Positions 1-6,490 of a stretch of DNA of 11,983 bases are shown here, piece after piece. A model generated the notes under the pieces. That model made no database searches and was not told where the DNA came from. It saw only the letters and a list, made by a program, of their open reading frames with translations. The DNA is from JBAZCO01 sp041654915. GTDB taxonomy: Bacteria > Bacillota > Clostridia > Christensenellales > DTU072. The DNA lies in contig JBAZCO010000050.1 in assembly GCA_041654915.1 (NCBI GenBank), positions 1 through 11,983 on the forward strand. The letters are read 5' to 3'. Positions within the stretch are counted from its first letter, which is position 1, and every line of letters begins with the position of its first letter. A program made the translations under genes and the position numbers.

Positions 1-923
1 CCCCAAGCATATAGGTAGCCGTTGCTTGCGCCAACGGTTGTGTTGGCAAGGGCAAGAGAATGCACAGAGCCTGCACTTATTTGATTATAATATCTGCCAG
101 ATGGAAGGGAAATTTTAACTGGAATATTGCTGTCGGTGGTATTGCCACGACCCAACTGCCCGTTTCCATTGCATCCCCAAGTATATAAATTACCTAGGTT
201 TGTGAGCAGCATGGAGTGATGTTCACCTGCGGAAATAGCGGTTGGATATTCTCCCGTCGAAAATAGGGAGGTAAGTCTTGCAGTAATATTTTGGGGAACT
301 CCCGTATTAGTAGCGGTTGAAACAGCGTTACCTAATCTGCCGTTATTTTGCCTGCCCCAAGTGAAAACTACATAGTTGTTAGCATTAATGGATGTTCCGC
401 CTTTGGCTGGGTCGTAACCGATAGCCATACTGTGATAGCCGCCTGCGGAAACTTTGGTCATAAAATAGTTGTTTAGCGCAACTACGGGCTGTAAATAATC
501 AAAATATTTGCCGGTAGTGTTGTCGCTGTGACCTGCCGTGCCTGCTCCTAATCCTAGTTGCAAAAATTCGTTTGAGCCTCTAGAATATACAAAACCGTCT
601 AGGTCGACAACCAATGCGTGAAACTTGCCTGCACTAATATCGGCATAATTCATAGGATATCCTGCGCCTGCTGTTCCGGTGCCTGCTTTTATGCCTGCGC
701 CGTCATCGAGGGTGGATGCAAGTTGCAGAGGAGGCTTTGTTTCGATAATATCATTACCATAATCAATTGTAGATGGGGGTAAAGTAGATGATGGCTGTTC
801 GGGGGTAAAAAGCCCAACAATAGCATCACTGTTTACTGCCGCAATCGTAAAGACGAATATAGAAAATACTAAGGCAATAATCACCTTTGCCCAAAGTCTT
901 TTGTTAGCAGTACTTTTTCTCAT
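1..923 (-). CDS. Secreted/membrane-anchored RCC1-repeat protein (C-terminus off the left edge)
   Basis: This is a partial gene: 307 codons are visible from an ATG at 923 and the frame is open to base 1. A good ribosome binding site (GGAGGT, 8 nt before the ATG) fixes the start. Residues 1-12 are basic and residues 13-31 form a hydrophobic signal peptide or anchor. A short Pro/Thr/Ser linker (about 40-53) follows. From about residue 95 there are four recurring units of the RCC1 type: ISAGKFHALVVD (96-107), VSAGGYHSMAIG (158-169), ISAGEHHSMLLT (230-241) and ISAGSVHSLALA (282-293). Each leads into a YTWG/FTWG-like strand, and the second and third also carry the NxGxLG turn. RCC1 repeats fold as blades of a seven-bladed propeller. 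Bacterial versions are often surface proteins, usually with unknown partners. The ligand cannot be told here. The family call is firm; the biological role is unknown. Confidence 0.85.
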   Translation of the reverse strand, partial: MRKSTANKRLWAKVIIALVFSIFVFTIAAVNSDAIVGLFTPEQPSSTLPPSTIDYGNDIIETKPPLQLASTLDDGAGIKAGTGTAGAGYPMNYADISAGKFHALVVDLDGFVYSRGSNEFLQLGLGAGTAGHSDNTTGKYFDYLQPVVALNNYFMTKVSAGGYHSMAIGYDPAKGGTSINANNYVVFTWGRQNNGRLGNAVSTATNTGVPQNITARLTSLFSTGEYPTAISAGEHHSMLLTNLGNLYTWGCNGNGQLGRGNTTDSNIPVKISLPSGRYYNQISAGSVHSLALANTTVGASNGYLYAW

Positions 924-976
924 ATAATGATACCTCCGTGTAAGTAGAAGTGCGTTAAATATTAATACCTAATACT

Positions 977-1005
977 AATATATAGTAAATTAAATTATTT
1001 GTCAA
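977..1005 (-). promoter_or_regulatory. Sigma-A promoter of the RCC1-repeat gene
   Basis: On the minus strand, TTGACA (1005-1000) is followed after exactly 17 bp by TATATT (982-977). This is a perfect -35 and a 5/6 -10. The predicted transcript starts near 970, giving a leader of about 47 nt that contains the GGAGGT ribosome binding site. Confidence 0.75.
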
Positions 1006-1075
1006 TATAGTTGATTAATTTGCCAATAAACAATGCCATATATTTACTAAAATATATCTTAAAGGTGGCAAACAG

Positions 1076-1132
1076 ATGTTCTATTTTGCGAGCAATGTTG
1101 GCAAAAAATACCTGCTTGAGTTACCAAAATGA
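1076..1132 (+). CDS. Possible 18-residue small ORF
   Basis: An ATG at 1076 opens an 18-codon frame ending in TGA (peptide MFYFASNVGKKYLLELPK). An AAAGGTGG sequence ends 7 nt upstream and could act as a ribosome binding site. No convincing promoter was found just upstream, although the region is AT-rich. No homolog is recognised. It could be a leader peptide, a remnant of a decayed gene, or chance. The phosphate operon promoter lies downstream of it, so it is not an ordinary leader of that operon. Confidence 0.15.
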   Translation: MFYFASNVGKKYLLELPK

Positions 1133-1183
1133 GGTTAAAAAGGAATTTTTTTAGCAATAAAAGTGCAAAAGTTTTGTTTTGTA

Positions 1184-1212
1184 TTGATTTTTTTCTTTGT
1201 TAACGATATAAT
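1184..1212 (+). promoter_or_regulatory. Promoter of the PiT-DUF47-YfbR operon
   Basis: TTGATT (1184-1189) and a perfect TATAAT (1207-1212) are separated by 17 bp. The predicted start is near 1219, giving a leader of about 32 nt before the ATG at 1251. No clear direct-repeat Pho box is visible around it. Confidence 0.75.
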
Positions 1213-1240
1213 AATAATTCAAATAAAAAACAAATTCAAA

Positions 1241-1250
1241 AAGGAAATTG
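1241..1250 (+). promoter_or_regulatory. Ribosome binding site that decides the PiT start
   Basis: AAGGA (1241-1245) lies 5 nt before the ATG at 1251 but only 2 nt before an in-frame TTG at 1248. The spacing favours the ATG, so the longer TTG-started reading is rejected. Confidence 0.7.
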
Positions 1251-2297
1251 ATGAGTACATACGCTATTGTCATCACAATTTTAATATTTTTCTATGCTTT
1301 TTACACGGGGTTTAACGATGGTTCAAATGCGATTGCCACCACGATAGCCACCCGTGCGCTCAAGCCAAGAAAAGCGATAATGATAGCGGCTGTTGCCAAG
1401 TTTGTCACTCCTTTTTTAATATATTTTTTAGGGATATGGACAGGCTCGTGGGGTATGGCGGTTGCCTCCAATATTAGCGATAAAACCATATTCCCTTCAT
1501 ATTTTGAGGGTATTAGCCAAGAAATGGCATTTATTTTTATGCTAACGGCGCTGCTTGGGACATTTGTTTGGGGGATAACCGCATACATATTCCGCATACC
1601 AATTAGCACATCCCACACCTTGATAGGCGGAATAATTGGCGCAGGTATAGCGGCATTTGGTTTTAGCTCTATACAGTGGACGGAGTTTGTGCTAATATAT
1701 GTTATACTTATGGTTGCTCTATCGCCAATAATAGGGTTGGTTTTCTCTTTTTTCCTTATGAAATTATTCAAGCGGCTTGCCCGCAAGGCGCACCGCAGGA
1801 TAAACAGCGTGTTAGTGGCGGTACAACAAATAAATATTGTTATATTATCCGGCTCATTTGCAAGCAACAATGCTCAAAAGGGGCTTGGGATATTTATGAT
1901 GATGGGAGTGCTTGGGCTATACACCTACGACCAAACACCCGTTTGGATGGTGTTTATTATAGCGTTTGCGCTCACGGCGGGGCTGTTGCTTGGAGGATTC
2001 CGAGTGGTAAACACCATTGGCAGAAAGATATTCAAGATGCAGGACTTGCACTCCGTTACTGCACAGCTCGCCACAAGCGTTGTAATGATAGCGGCAACCG
2101 AAATGGGGATATCGGTTAGCACGGGACAACTTATGTCCTCCTCTGTTATGGGCGTTGGTGCGGCAGAGCGTGCGCATAGCGTAAAATGGGATATGGCACT
2201 TCGCATAGCGGTAAGTTGGTTTCTCACCTTGCCGATAGCGGCGCTAATAGGGGGCTTATTCTATTACATATTGGGTAATTTAATTCTAGGATTATAA
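1251..2297 (+). CDS. PiT-family inorganic phosphate transporter
   Basis: This is a 348-residue polytopic membrane protein that should import inorganic phosphate by cation symport (PiT/Pho4 family). The first family signature, GFNDGSNAIAT, is at residues 20-30, followed by the first-repeat RIPISTSHTLIG loop at 115-125. A basic cytosolic stretch (about 171-184) separates the two halves. The second repeat carries SFASNNAQKGLG at 202-213, and near the C-terminus GISVSTGQLMSSSVMGVGA at 286-304. The size suits the short bacterial PiT form. Two usually conserved second-repeat motifs deviate: HGxND reads FASNN, and STTH reads STGQ. The next gene encodes the DUF47/PhoU-like partner that commonly accompanies bacterial PiT genes, 24 nt downstream, which strengthens the call. 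Phosphate is the family expectation; the precise ion has not been shown. Confidence 0.9.
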   Translation: MSTYAIVITILIFFYAFYTGFNDGSNAIATTIATRALKPRKAIMIAAVAKFVTPFLIYFLGIWTGSWGMAVASNISDKTIFPSYFEGISQEMAFIFMLTALLGTFVWGITAYIFRIPISTSHTLIGGIIGAGIAAFGFSSIQWTEFVLIYVILMVALSPIIGLVFSFFLMKLFKRLARKAHRRINSVLVAVQQINIVILSGSFASNNAQKGLGIFMMMGVLGLYTYDQTPVWMVFIIAFALTAGLLLGGFRVVNTIGRKIFKMQDLHSVTAQLATSVVMIAATEMGISVSTGQLMSSSVMGVGAAERAHSVKWDMALRIAVSWFLTLPIAALIGGLFYYILGNLILGL

Positions 2298-2321
2298 AAT
2301 CTTTAGAGGGAGGCAAAGCAA

Positions 2322-2933
2322 ATGAAATTTAGGTTCAAACTAAAAAAATCAGTAAATTTTTTCGAACTGTTAAAGCAGCAGGCGGAAATTATGACCAAAG
2401 GTATGCGCCTTCTCAACCAATACTGTATCACCCACAAAGAGGATGATGCCGATGCGGTAATCAAGGCGGAACACGACGGTGATATGGTGAGGCGAATACT
2501 TATTGACGAGCTTAACCGCACTTTTATCACGCCCATAGATAGGGAGGATTTATTTCGCTTTTCGGGCGAATTGGACGAGATTTTGGACTATGCCAAGACA
2601 TCGGTGGATGAGATACGGTTTTTTAATGTGATTCCCGATGAGGATATGAACGACATTACTCTAGCGCTAATAGATATGTGTGAGCATATAGTATTGGCGG
2701 TTTCTCACCTTGAAAATCATCCTTCAATAGCAAAGGACGAGGCAATTTATGTTAAGGCTATGGAAAACAAAATTGGGGATATGACTATGCGGGCGCTAGC
2801 TATACTTTTTGAGGATGACGACCATAAAAAGATATTCAAATACAGGGAAATATATCGCCACCTAAACCAAACCGCAGACTTAGGGGATATGGCTATGGAT
2901 ACTCTCCTTGATATAATGGTGAAAATGCAATAA
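2322..2933 (+). CDS. DUF47 family PhoU-like protein, PiT accessory
   Basis: This is a 203-residue soluble, highly acidic, predicted all-helical protein of the DUF47 (PhoU-like, TIGR00153) family. Typical features are the N-terminal FFELLKQQAEI helix (residues 13-23), the heptad-like D/E-rich helices with EHDGDMVRRIL (about 49-59), and FITPIDREDLFRFSGELDEI (about 69-88). The last of these is the best-conserved stretch of the family and resembles the acidic metal-binding helices of PhoU. Members are normally encoded next to PiT transporters and are thought to regulate or couple to them. Here the gene follows the transporter by 24 nt, with a strong GAGGGAGG ribosome binding site (2306-2313) 8 nt before the ATG. 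Its stop overlaps the next gene's start (TAATG), so translation of the two is probably coupled. Confidence 0.9.
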   Translation: MKFRFKLKKSVNFFELLKQQAEIMTKGMRLLNQYCITHKEDDADAVIKAEHDGDMVRRILIDELNRTFITPIDREDLFRFSGELDEILDYAKTSVDEIRFFNVIPDEDMNDITLALIDMCEHIVLAVSHLENHPSIAKDEAIYVKAMENKIGDMTMRALAILFEDDDHKKIFKYREIYRHLNQTADLGDMAMDTLLDIMVKMQ

Positions 2934-3511
2934 TGGGATACAACTTTTTTGCTTATCTTAGCAGGATGAAATATATTGAGCGTTGGAGCTTGATGCGCTC
3001 AACCGAGCGGGAGAACATAATGGAGCATTCCGCACAGGTGGCGCAACTTGCCCACGCTTTGGCTGTAATTAACAACAGGGTGTTTGGCGGAAATGCGAGT
3101 CCCGATAGGGCGGCGGCGCTTGCTGTGTTTCATGATGCAAGCGAGGTAATAACAGGCGACTTGCCCACACCGATAAAATATTATAACAGTCGCATAAATG
3201 ATGCATATAAAGAGTTGGAAACGGTTGCATCAGACAAGCTAATAAGTATGCTGCCCCAAGAACTAAAGAGCGATTATAGCGCCATACTTAATCAAGACGC
3301 CAACTCACCCGAATATGCCTTTGTAAAAGCCGCCGATAAATTAGCGGCATACATTAAGTGCATAGAGGAGATAAAGAGCGGCAATAAAGAGTTTGTAAAG
3401 GCGCACAAGGCAACGCAAGCGGCAGTAGAGGAGAGCGAACTTAAAGAAGTTAAATATTTTGCAGATAATTTTTTGCAAGGCTTTGCCTTAACGCTAGATG
3501 AACTTGATTAA
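2933..3511 (+). CDS. yfbR: YfbR-type HD-domain 5'-deoxynucleotidase
   Basis: This 192-residue protein aligns along its whole length with E. coli YfbR as I recall that sequence. Shared stretches include FFAYLSRMKYIERWSLMR (residues 5-22), EHSAQVA (31-37), FGGN (51-54), FHDASEVITGDLPTP (66-80) and YIKCIEEI. YfbR removes phosphate from deoxyribonucleoside 5'-monophosphates using a divalent metal. The HD metal ligands are visible as H32, H67-D68 and D134, and R17 matches the substrate-contacting arginine. The start ATG overlaps the upstream stop (TAATG), so the gene is the third member of the phosphate operon. Its context suggests recovery of phosphate and nucleosides from dNMPs alongside phosphate uptake. 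The symbol rests on the family match; orthology was not tested. Confidence 0.9.
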   Translation: MGYNFFAYLSRMKYIERWSLMRSTERENIMEHSAQVAQLAHALAVINNRVFGGNASPDRAAALAVFHDASEVITGDLPTPIKYYNSRINDAYKELETVASDKLISMLPQELKSDYSAILNQDANSPEYAFVKAADKLAAYIKCIEEIKSGNKEFVKAHKATQAAVEESELKEVKYFADNFLQGFALTLDELD

Positions 3512-3539
3512 ATAATCCAAATAAATTATATATAAAAGC

Positions 3540-3567
3540 AAAAAAAAGCGAAATTTTCGCTTTTTTT
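3540..3567. terminator. Bidirectional intrinsic terminator between convergent genes
   Basis: GCGAAA (3548-3553) and TTTCGC (3555-3560) form a compact GC-capped hairpin. It is flanked by an A8 run (3540-3547) and a T7 run (3561-3567), which extend the stem and give a U-tract on both strands. It lies 28 nt after the YfbR-like stop on the plus strand and 32 nt after the stop of the minus-strand membrane protein, so it suits both. Confidence 0.85.
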
Positions 3568-3599
3568 ATTTGGTGGTAAAATTTTATTAGACAAACAAA

Positions 3600-4544
3600 C
3601 TAAAACTTTGGAGAGCGTTGCTCAAGCTTTTTGCGCAAGGGCTTGAAGTATAACTTATAAAAATACATTATTCTATCCTTAGCTTGTTCTAGGTCGTGGG
3701 GCGAAACAATGGGTATTGCGCCAGAACGGTCTACCTTGCGGTCATAACGCCTTAAATCTTTATTGATATTTACATAAATAGTTTTGTTTATGTAAGCAAT
3801 ATTTGCAAAATATATGCTGTCACCTATATATACTTTGTCGCAGTCAAAACCCTTTACTATATTTAGTCCGCCGTCTTTGAAAAACTCTATAAGCTCACTG
3901 TGAATATATAGGTCGTGTGTCTTGAACTTAGATGTATCTAAACCTTCGGGGAAGGGGCTTTTGCGGCGGAATTTTTTTACTGACTTTACCGCAATAACAA
4001 CGGGCAAAACAACCAAAAGCGCAAACAGCACAATTATAGTAGCAATCATAACAATTTCGCCCTGTGTGACAAGGCGAATTGCCGCTCCCAAATAGGGCAG
4101 CGCTGTTACATTTGTGCCAATAAAGCTTGAACTTGACACTTGGTCTATAAATTCTTCGCCAGTAGCAATATCGTTAGTATATATGGTTATAGTCCCGTCA
4201 CTATTTTTATAATAGGAAACAAAAATACGGGTATGCATATCATACACATTTTTTTCCCTTCCTGTTAGCGGGGAAATATCTGTTCTCATTGTTGAGTAGG
4301 TGATAACGGAGCCCGCCTCAAGTGCGTCCAACTCTGTTTGCCTTGCGATAATAAGGGAGTGTTTTTTTATTTGCTGGGTTTCGCTTGTGCCGTAATACGG
4401 TTGCAAATTATAACCCATAATCCCTTTGTTTTTAAAAATTGCGGGATAATAGACGGCGGTAAACAGTAGGACGAATACCATCCACGATATAATTAAGTAC
4501 ATTATTGCCCAAAACACTCGCCCTTGTCTGGCTAAACTGCGCAT
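3600..4544 (-). CDS. Two-pass membrane protein resembling a degenerate S26B (SipW-type) signal peptidase
   Basis: This 314-residue protein has a membrane segment at about 10-33, an outside domain of about 130 residues, a second membrane segment at about 163-187, and a basic cytosolic tail (190-314). The outside domain follows the order of SipW/archaeal-type signal peptidases. GTSETQQIKKHSLIIA (52-67) parallels the SGSMEP...GSLVIV active-site strand and keeps a serine at residue 54. AGSVITY (77-83) parallels vGDVITF, and MHTRIFV (103-109) parallels the VTHRIV histidine strand. TND (123-125) parallels KGD, and FIGTNVTALPYLG (141-153) parallels IIGKVVFSIPYLG. The flanking Met, Glu and Pro of the serine motif are absent and the histidine is offset by one, so activity is doubtful. 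The C-terminal domain is not recognised. The start has a weak AGGT site 4 nt upstream. The resemblance is by eye only. Confidence 0.55.
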   Translation of the reverse strand: MRSLARQGRVFWAIMYLIISWMVFVLLFTAVYYPAIFKNKGIMGYNLQPYYGTSETQQIKKHSLIIARQTELDALEAGSVITYSTMRTDISPLTGREKNVYDMHTRIFVSYYKNSDGTITIYTNDIATGEEFIDQVSSSSFIGTNVTALPYLGAAIRLVTQGEIVMIATIIVLFALLVVLPVVIAVKSVKKFRRKSPFPEGLDTSKFKTHDLYIHSELIEFFKDGGLNIVKGFDCDKVYIGDSIYFANIAYINKTIYVNINKDLRRYDRKVDRSGAIPIVSPHDLEQAKDRIMYFYKLYFKPLRKKLEQRSPKF

Positions 4545-4601
4545 TATTACCTGCCGATGAGGCTTGCACCCCGTTTGTTAGTTAAGATTTATACATCAAT
4601 T

Positions 4602-4630
4602 ATTATATACCATACGCAAGCTAAAAACAA
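4602..4630 (-). promoter_or_regulatory. Promoter of the signal-peptidase-like membrane protein
   Basis: On the minus strand, TTGTTT (4630-4625) and TATAAT (4607-4602) are spaced by 17 bp. The transcript would start near 4595, giving a leader of about 51 nt. The gene can therefore be expressed apart from the protease gene upstream of it. Confidence 0.6.
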
Positions 4631-4652
4631 TACCTTTTTGATAAATAACTAC

Positions 4653-4667
4653 ATTTTACCGTAAAAT
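4653..4667. repeat. Perfect 7-bp inverted repeat, possible operator
   Basis: ATTTTAC and GTAAAAT flank a single base. There is no T-tract on either side, so it is not an intrinsic terminator. It lies about 25 bp upstream of the -35 of the signal-peptidase-like gene, where a regulator could bind. No known operator is recognised. Confidence 0.3.
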
Positions 4668-4738
4668 ACTATATTCAGCGTACATTGTATAACTTTGAAA
4701 GAGTTAAATTGTTATAATAAAAATACTCCGATTTACAC

Positions 4739-5752
4739 TTATTGGTCGCCTGGAACTAAGTCGGCTAGGGTGTATCCTATGTTGACATCTACTTGAGCGT
4801 TAACCTCATCAATATATTCAATAATGCTTTTGGTGCTTATAGCGCCTGCCATGCTTCCCGATTGCTCCGAAAACAATTGTACGCTTATCAAGCCAACCAA
4901 CTGGGAATAAACATTGAATAAGCCCGCCCCCGAAGTGCCGCTAAGGGCAAGCGCATCGGTAAGAACAATATCCATATTGCCGTTATTATAGAATCCCGAA
5001 ACTGCACCTACGGATACCGTTAAGCCGTATCCTATGGTATTTCCTATTAGCGCAACATCCTCGCCTCGTCTAACATAATCTGCCTTTACTAAAGTTGCAG
5101 GAGTAAGTCCGGTAGGGGTTTCCTTAAACTTGATAATAGCTAAATCTACATCGGGATTGAATGCAATAAGCTCCATTTCGTATTCGCTATTGTTACCTTG
5201 TATTATCGCTTTTATTTGTTCGTACGGCTTATAGTGAACAACCATACTGCCACCGCTTGGGATTTCGCTTTTGTGTGTAACGACATGGGTATTGGTAAGC
5301 ACATAACCGTCTGTGTTAAGAATCACACCCGTTGCTCGCTCGGTAATATTGCTCATACCGCACAACACTTGCACCACAGAGGGGCGGGCATATCTGTCGG
5401 CATAGACGCCAATTGCCGCATAATCCTCGGGCAGATAGTGTTCGCCTGCATATTCTTTTAGGATATCCTCTGTTATTCTTTGGCGTACATCCGCTTTAAT
5501 TCCTTCTTCAATATCAAGCGCAAGCTCCTCAGAGGCAATTCTAAGTGAGTCGGCAAGCTGTGCCTTACCCCAAAGTGCGCCAACAAAGATTAGTATGATG
5601 TTTATCGTAATCAATGCGATTATTGTGATAATTGAGTAAATCTTTACCTTTGTCTTGACTTGGCGGACTTCCTCTTTCAAAGACGAAATTTCCTCCTCGG
5701 CTTTTAGCATTAACTCGTCCTCGGGGATATCGGATACTATTTTATTATCCAT
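4739..5752 (-). CDS. Membrane-anchored trypsin-like serine protease (HtrA/S1C type, no PDZ domain)
   Basis: The protein is 337 residues from the preferred ATG. Numbering here counts from a TTG two codons upstream, so subtract 2. It has an acidic cytosolic N-terminus with a short coiled-coil region (about 12-38), one membrane segment (about 40-63), a helical linker, and a chymotrypsin-fold domain from about 116 to 325. The triad is visible as H158 in LTNTHVV, D205 in NPDVDLAII, and S276 in SGTSGAGLFN. ATGVILNTDGYVLTN (142-156) is characteristic of HtrA proteases. The serine loop differs from the usual GNSGGPL, and no PDZ domain follows, only about 30 residues. Such proteins usually act outside the membrane on misfolded or specific envelope proteins. 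AGGAG lies 9 nt before the ATG at 5752 but only 3 nt before the TTG at 5758. The gene follows the LOG-like gene by 88 nt. Confidence 0.85.
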   Translation of the reverse strand: MDNKIVSDIPEDELMLKAEEEISSLKEEVRQVKTKVKIYSIITIIALITINIILIFVGALWGKAQLADSLRIASEELALDIEEGIKADVRQRITEDILKEYAGEHYLPEDYAAIGVYADRYARPSVVQVLCGMSNITERATGVILNTDGYVLTNTHVVTHKSEIPSGGSMVVHYKPYEQIKAIIQGNNSEYEMELIAFNPDVDLAIIKFKETPTGLTPATLVKADYVRRGEDVALIGNTIGYGLTVSVGAVSGFYNNGNMDIVLTDALALSGTSGAGLFNVYSQLVGLISVQLFSEQSGSMAGAISTKSIIEYIDEVNAQVDVNIGYTLADLVPGDQ

Positions 5753-5761
5753 AATCAATTG

Positions 5762-5766
5762 CTCCT
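5762..5766 (-). promoter_or_regulatory. Ribosome binding site that decides the protease start
   Basis: AGGAG on the minus strand lies 9 nt before the ATG at 5752 and 3 nt before an in-frame TTG at 5758. Only the ATG has workable spacing. Confidence 0.7.
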
Positions 5767-5793
5767 TTGGTATTAAAGTTGTTTTTTGCGACT

Positions 5794-5821
5794 AAAAAAG
5801 CCGCACTTTTGCCGTTGGCTT
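5794..5821 (-). terminator. Weak possible terminator after the LOG-like gene
   Basis: On the minus strand, AAGCC (5821-5817) and GGCTT (5802-5798) can pair around a nested GCA/TGC with a 4-nt bulge, followed by a T6 run. The bulge makes the stem poor, so partial read-through into the protease gene is likely. Confidence 0.35.
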
Positions 5822-5840
5822 ACCGCCCGTCCTGCGAGCG

Positions 5841-6407
5841 CTAATCGTGTATCGTTATACCTGTGTGGTAAATGTCGTATTTATCTATATATTTTTTAAG
5901 GGTTTCACTCATCTCTTGCGGCGAGGTAACTCCATAAACCTTGTCCTCGGGAATGTTGGGGTATCTAATTCGCCCGTCCACCCGCTCTCCTGCAAGCTTT
6001 TCCCCCCAGCCTCCGCAATTGGAATATGCCAATATTAGCCGCTTGAGCGACCACGCATGGGCAAGCTCCGAGAGTGTACCCCCTCCGCCGCCTATTGCTA
6101 CCACAGCAGAGGCGCTTGCCACTATCACATTGCGGTAAACATCTAGCCCTGTCGGTATGGGAATATCTACATACTCGTTGCGGTTGTTAACATCAAAAGA
6201 GGGGAGTATGCCAATAATGTCGCCTTCCCGATAGTTTGTTGCGCTCTTTGCGCCTTTGCAAGCCGCTTTCATCACTCCGCCCAAGCCTCCGCATTGCAAA
6301 CGGTAGCCCGCCTCTATTATCGCCTTGCCTGTTTGGTAGGCTATGTTGTACTTTTCTGTGCCTTTTTCTACTATGGCATCGCCAATTACAGCTACTATCT
6401 TTCTCAT
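5841..6407 (-). CDS. SLOG/LOG-like Rossmann-fold protein (TIGR00725 type)
   Basis: This 188-residue protein has the fold once annotated as lysine decarboxylase-like. Visible elements are the first strand KIVAVIGD (3-10), the glycine loop CGGLGGVM (39-46), IIGILP (64-69), DIPIPTGLDVYRN (81-93), and the nucleotide-site motif IGGGGGTLSE (105-114). The last corresponds to PGGxGTxxE of LOG enzymes, but with Gly in place of Pro, as is usual in the TIGR00725 branch. LOG enzymes cleave nucleoside 5'-monophosphates to free base and ribose phosphate; whether this branch does so is not established. No lysine decarboxylase activity is implied. AAGGA lies 5 nt before the ATG at 6407 and only 2 nt before a TTG at 6410, so the ATG is chosen. 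It lies upstream of the protease gene on the same strand. Confidence 0.85.
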   Translation of the reverse strand: MRKIVAVIGDAIVEKGTEKYNIAYQTGKAIIEAGYRLQCGGLGGVMKAACKGAKSATNYREGDIIGILPSFDVNNRNEYVDIPIPTGLDVYRNVIVASASAVVAIGGGGGTLSELAHAWSLKRLILAYSNCGGWGEKLAGERVDGRIRYPNIPEDKVYGVTSPQEMSETLKKYIDKYDIYHTGITIHD

Positions 6408-6490
6408 CAATATCCTTACTCTTTAATTCCGCTTTACCAAGAAAATTAATGCTTTTGGGAAATATCTTAAATCACGCTTAAAACAACTAT

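Larger units (their letters stand above)
924..1250. other. Divergent intergenic region between the RCC1-repeat gene and the phosphate operon
   Basis: This AT-rich stretch of 327 bases holds a minus-strand promoter on the left (977-1005) and a plus-strand promoter on the right (1184-1212). Between them, about 1061-1132 contains a very short plus-strand reading frame with a plausible ribosome binding site. Just beyond it lies a weak A-tract/T-tract inverted repeat (about 1137-1152). I recognise no riboswitch or RNA family in it. Confidence 0.6.

Noticed and set aside
1021..1150. Intergenic segment considered as a riboswitch for the phosphate operon
   Set aside because: The operon's best promoter is downstream of it, and no known riboswitch core or paired-stem order is recognisable.
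1301..1870. Open frame of 189 codons on the minus strand
   Set aside because: It lies wholly inside the PiT gene on the opposite strand, has no ribosome binding site and resembles no family. It is a shadow of the transporter's codon pattern.
3548..3560. Short palindrome considered as an operator
   Set aside because: Its A8 and T7 flanks and its position between convergent gene ends make it a bidirectional terminator.
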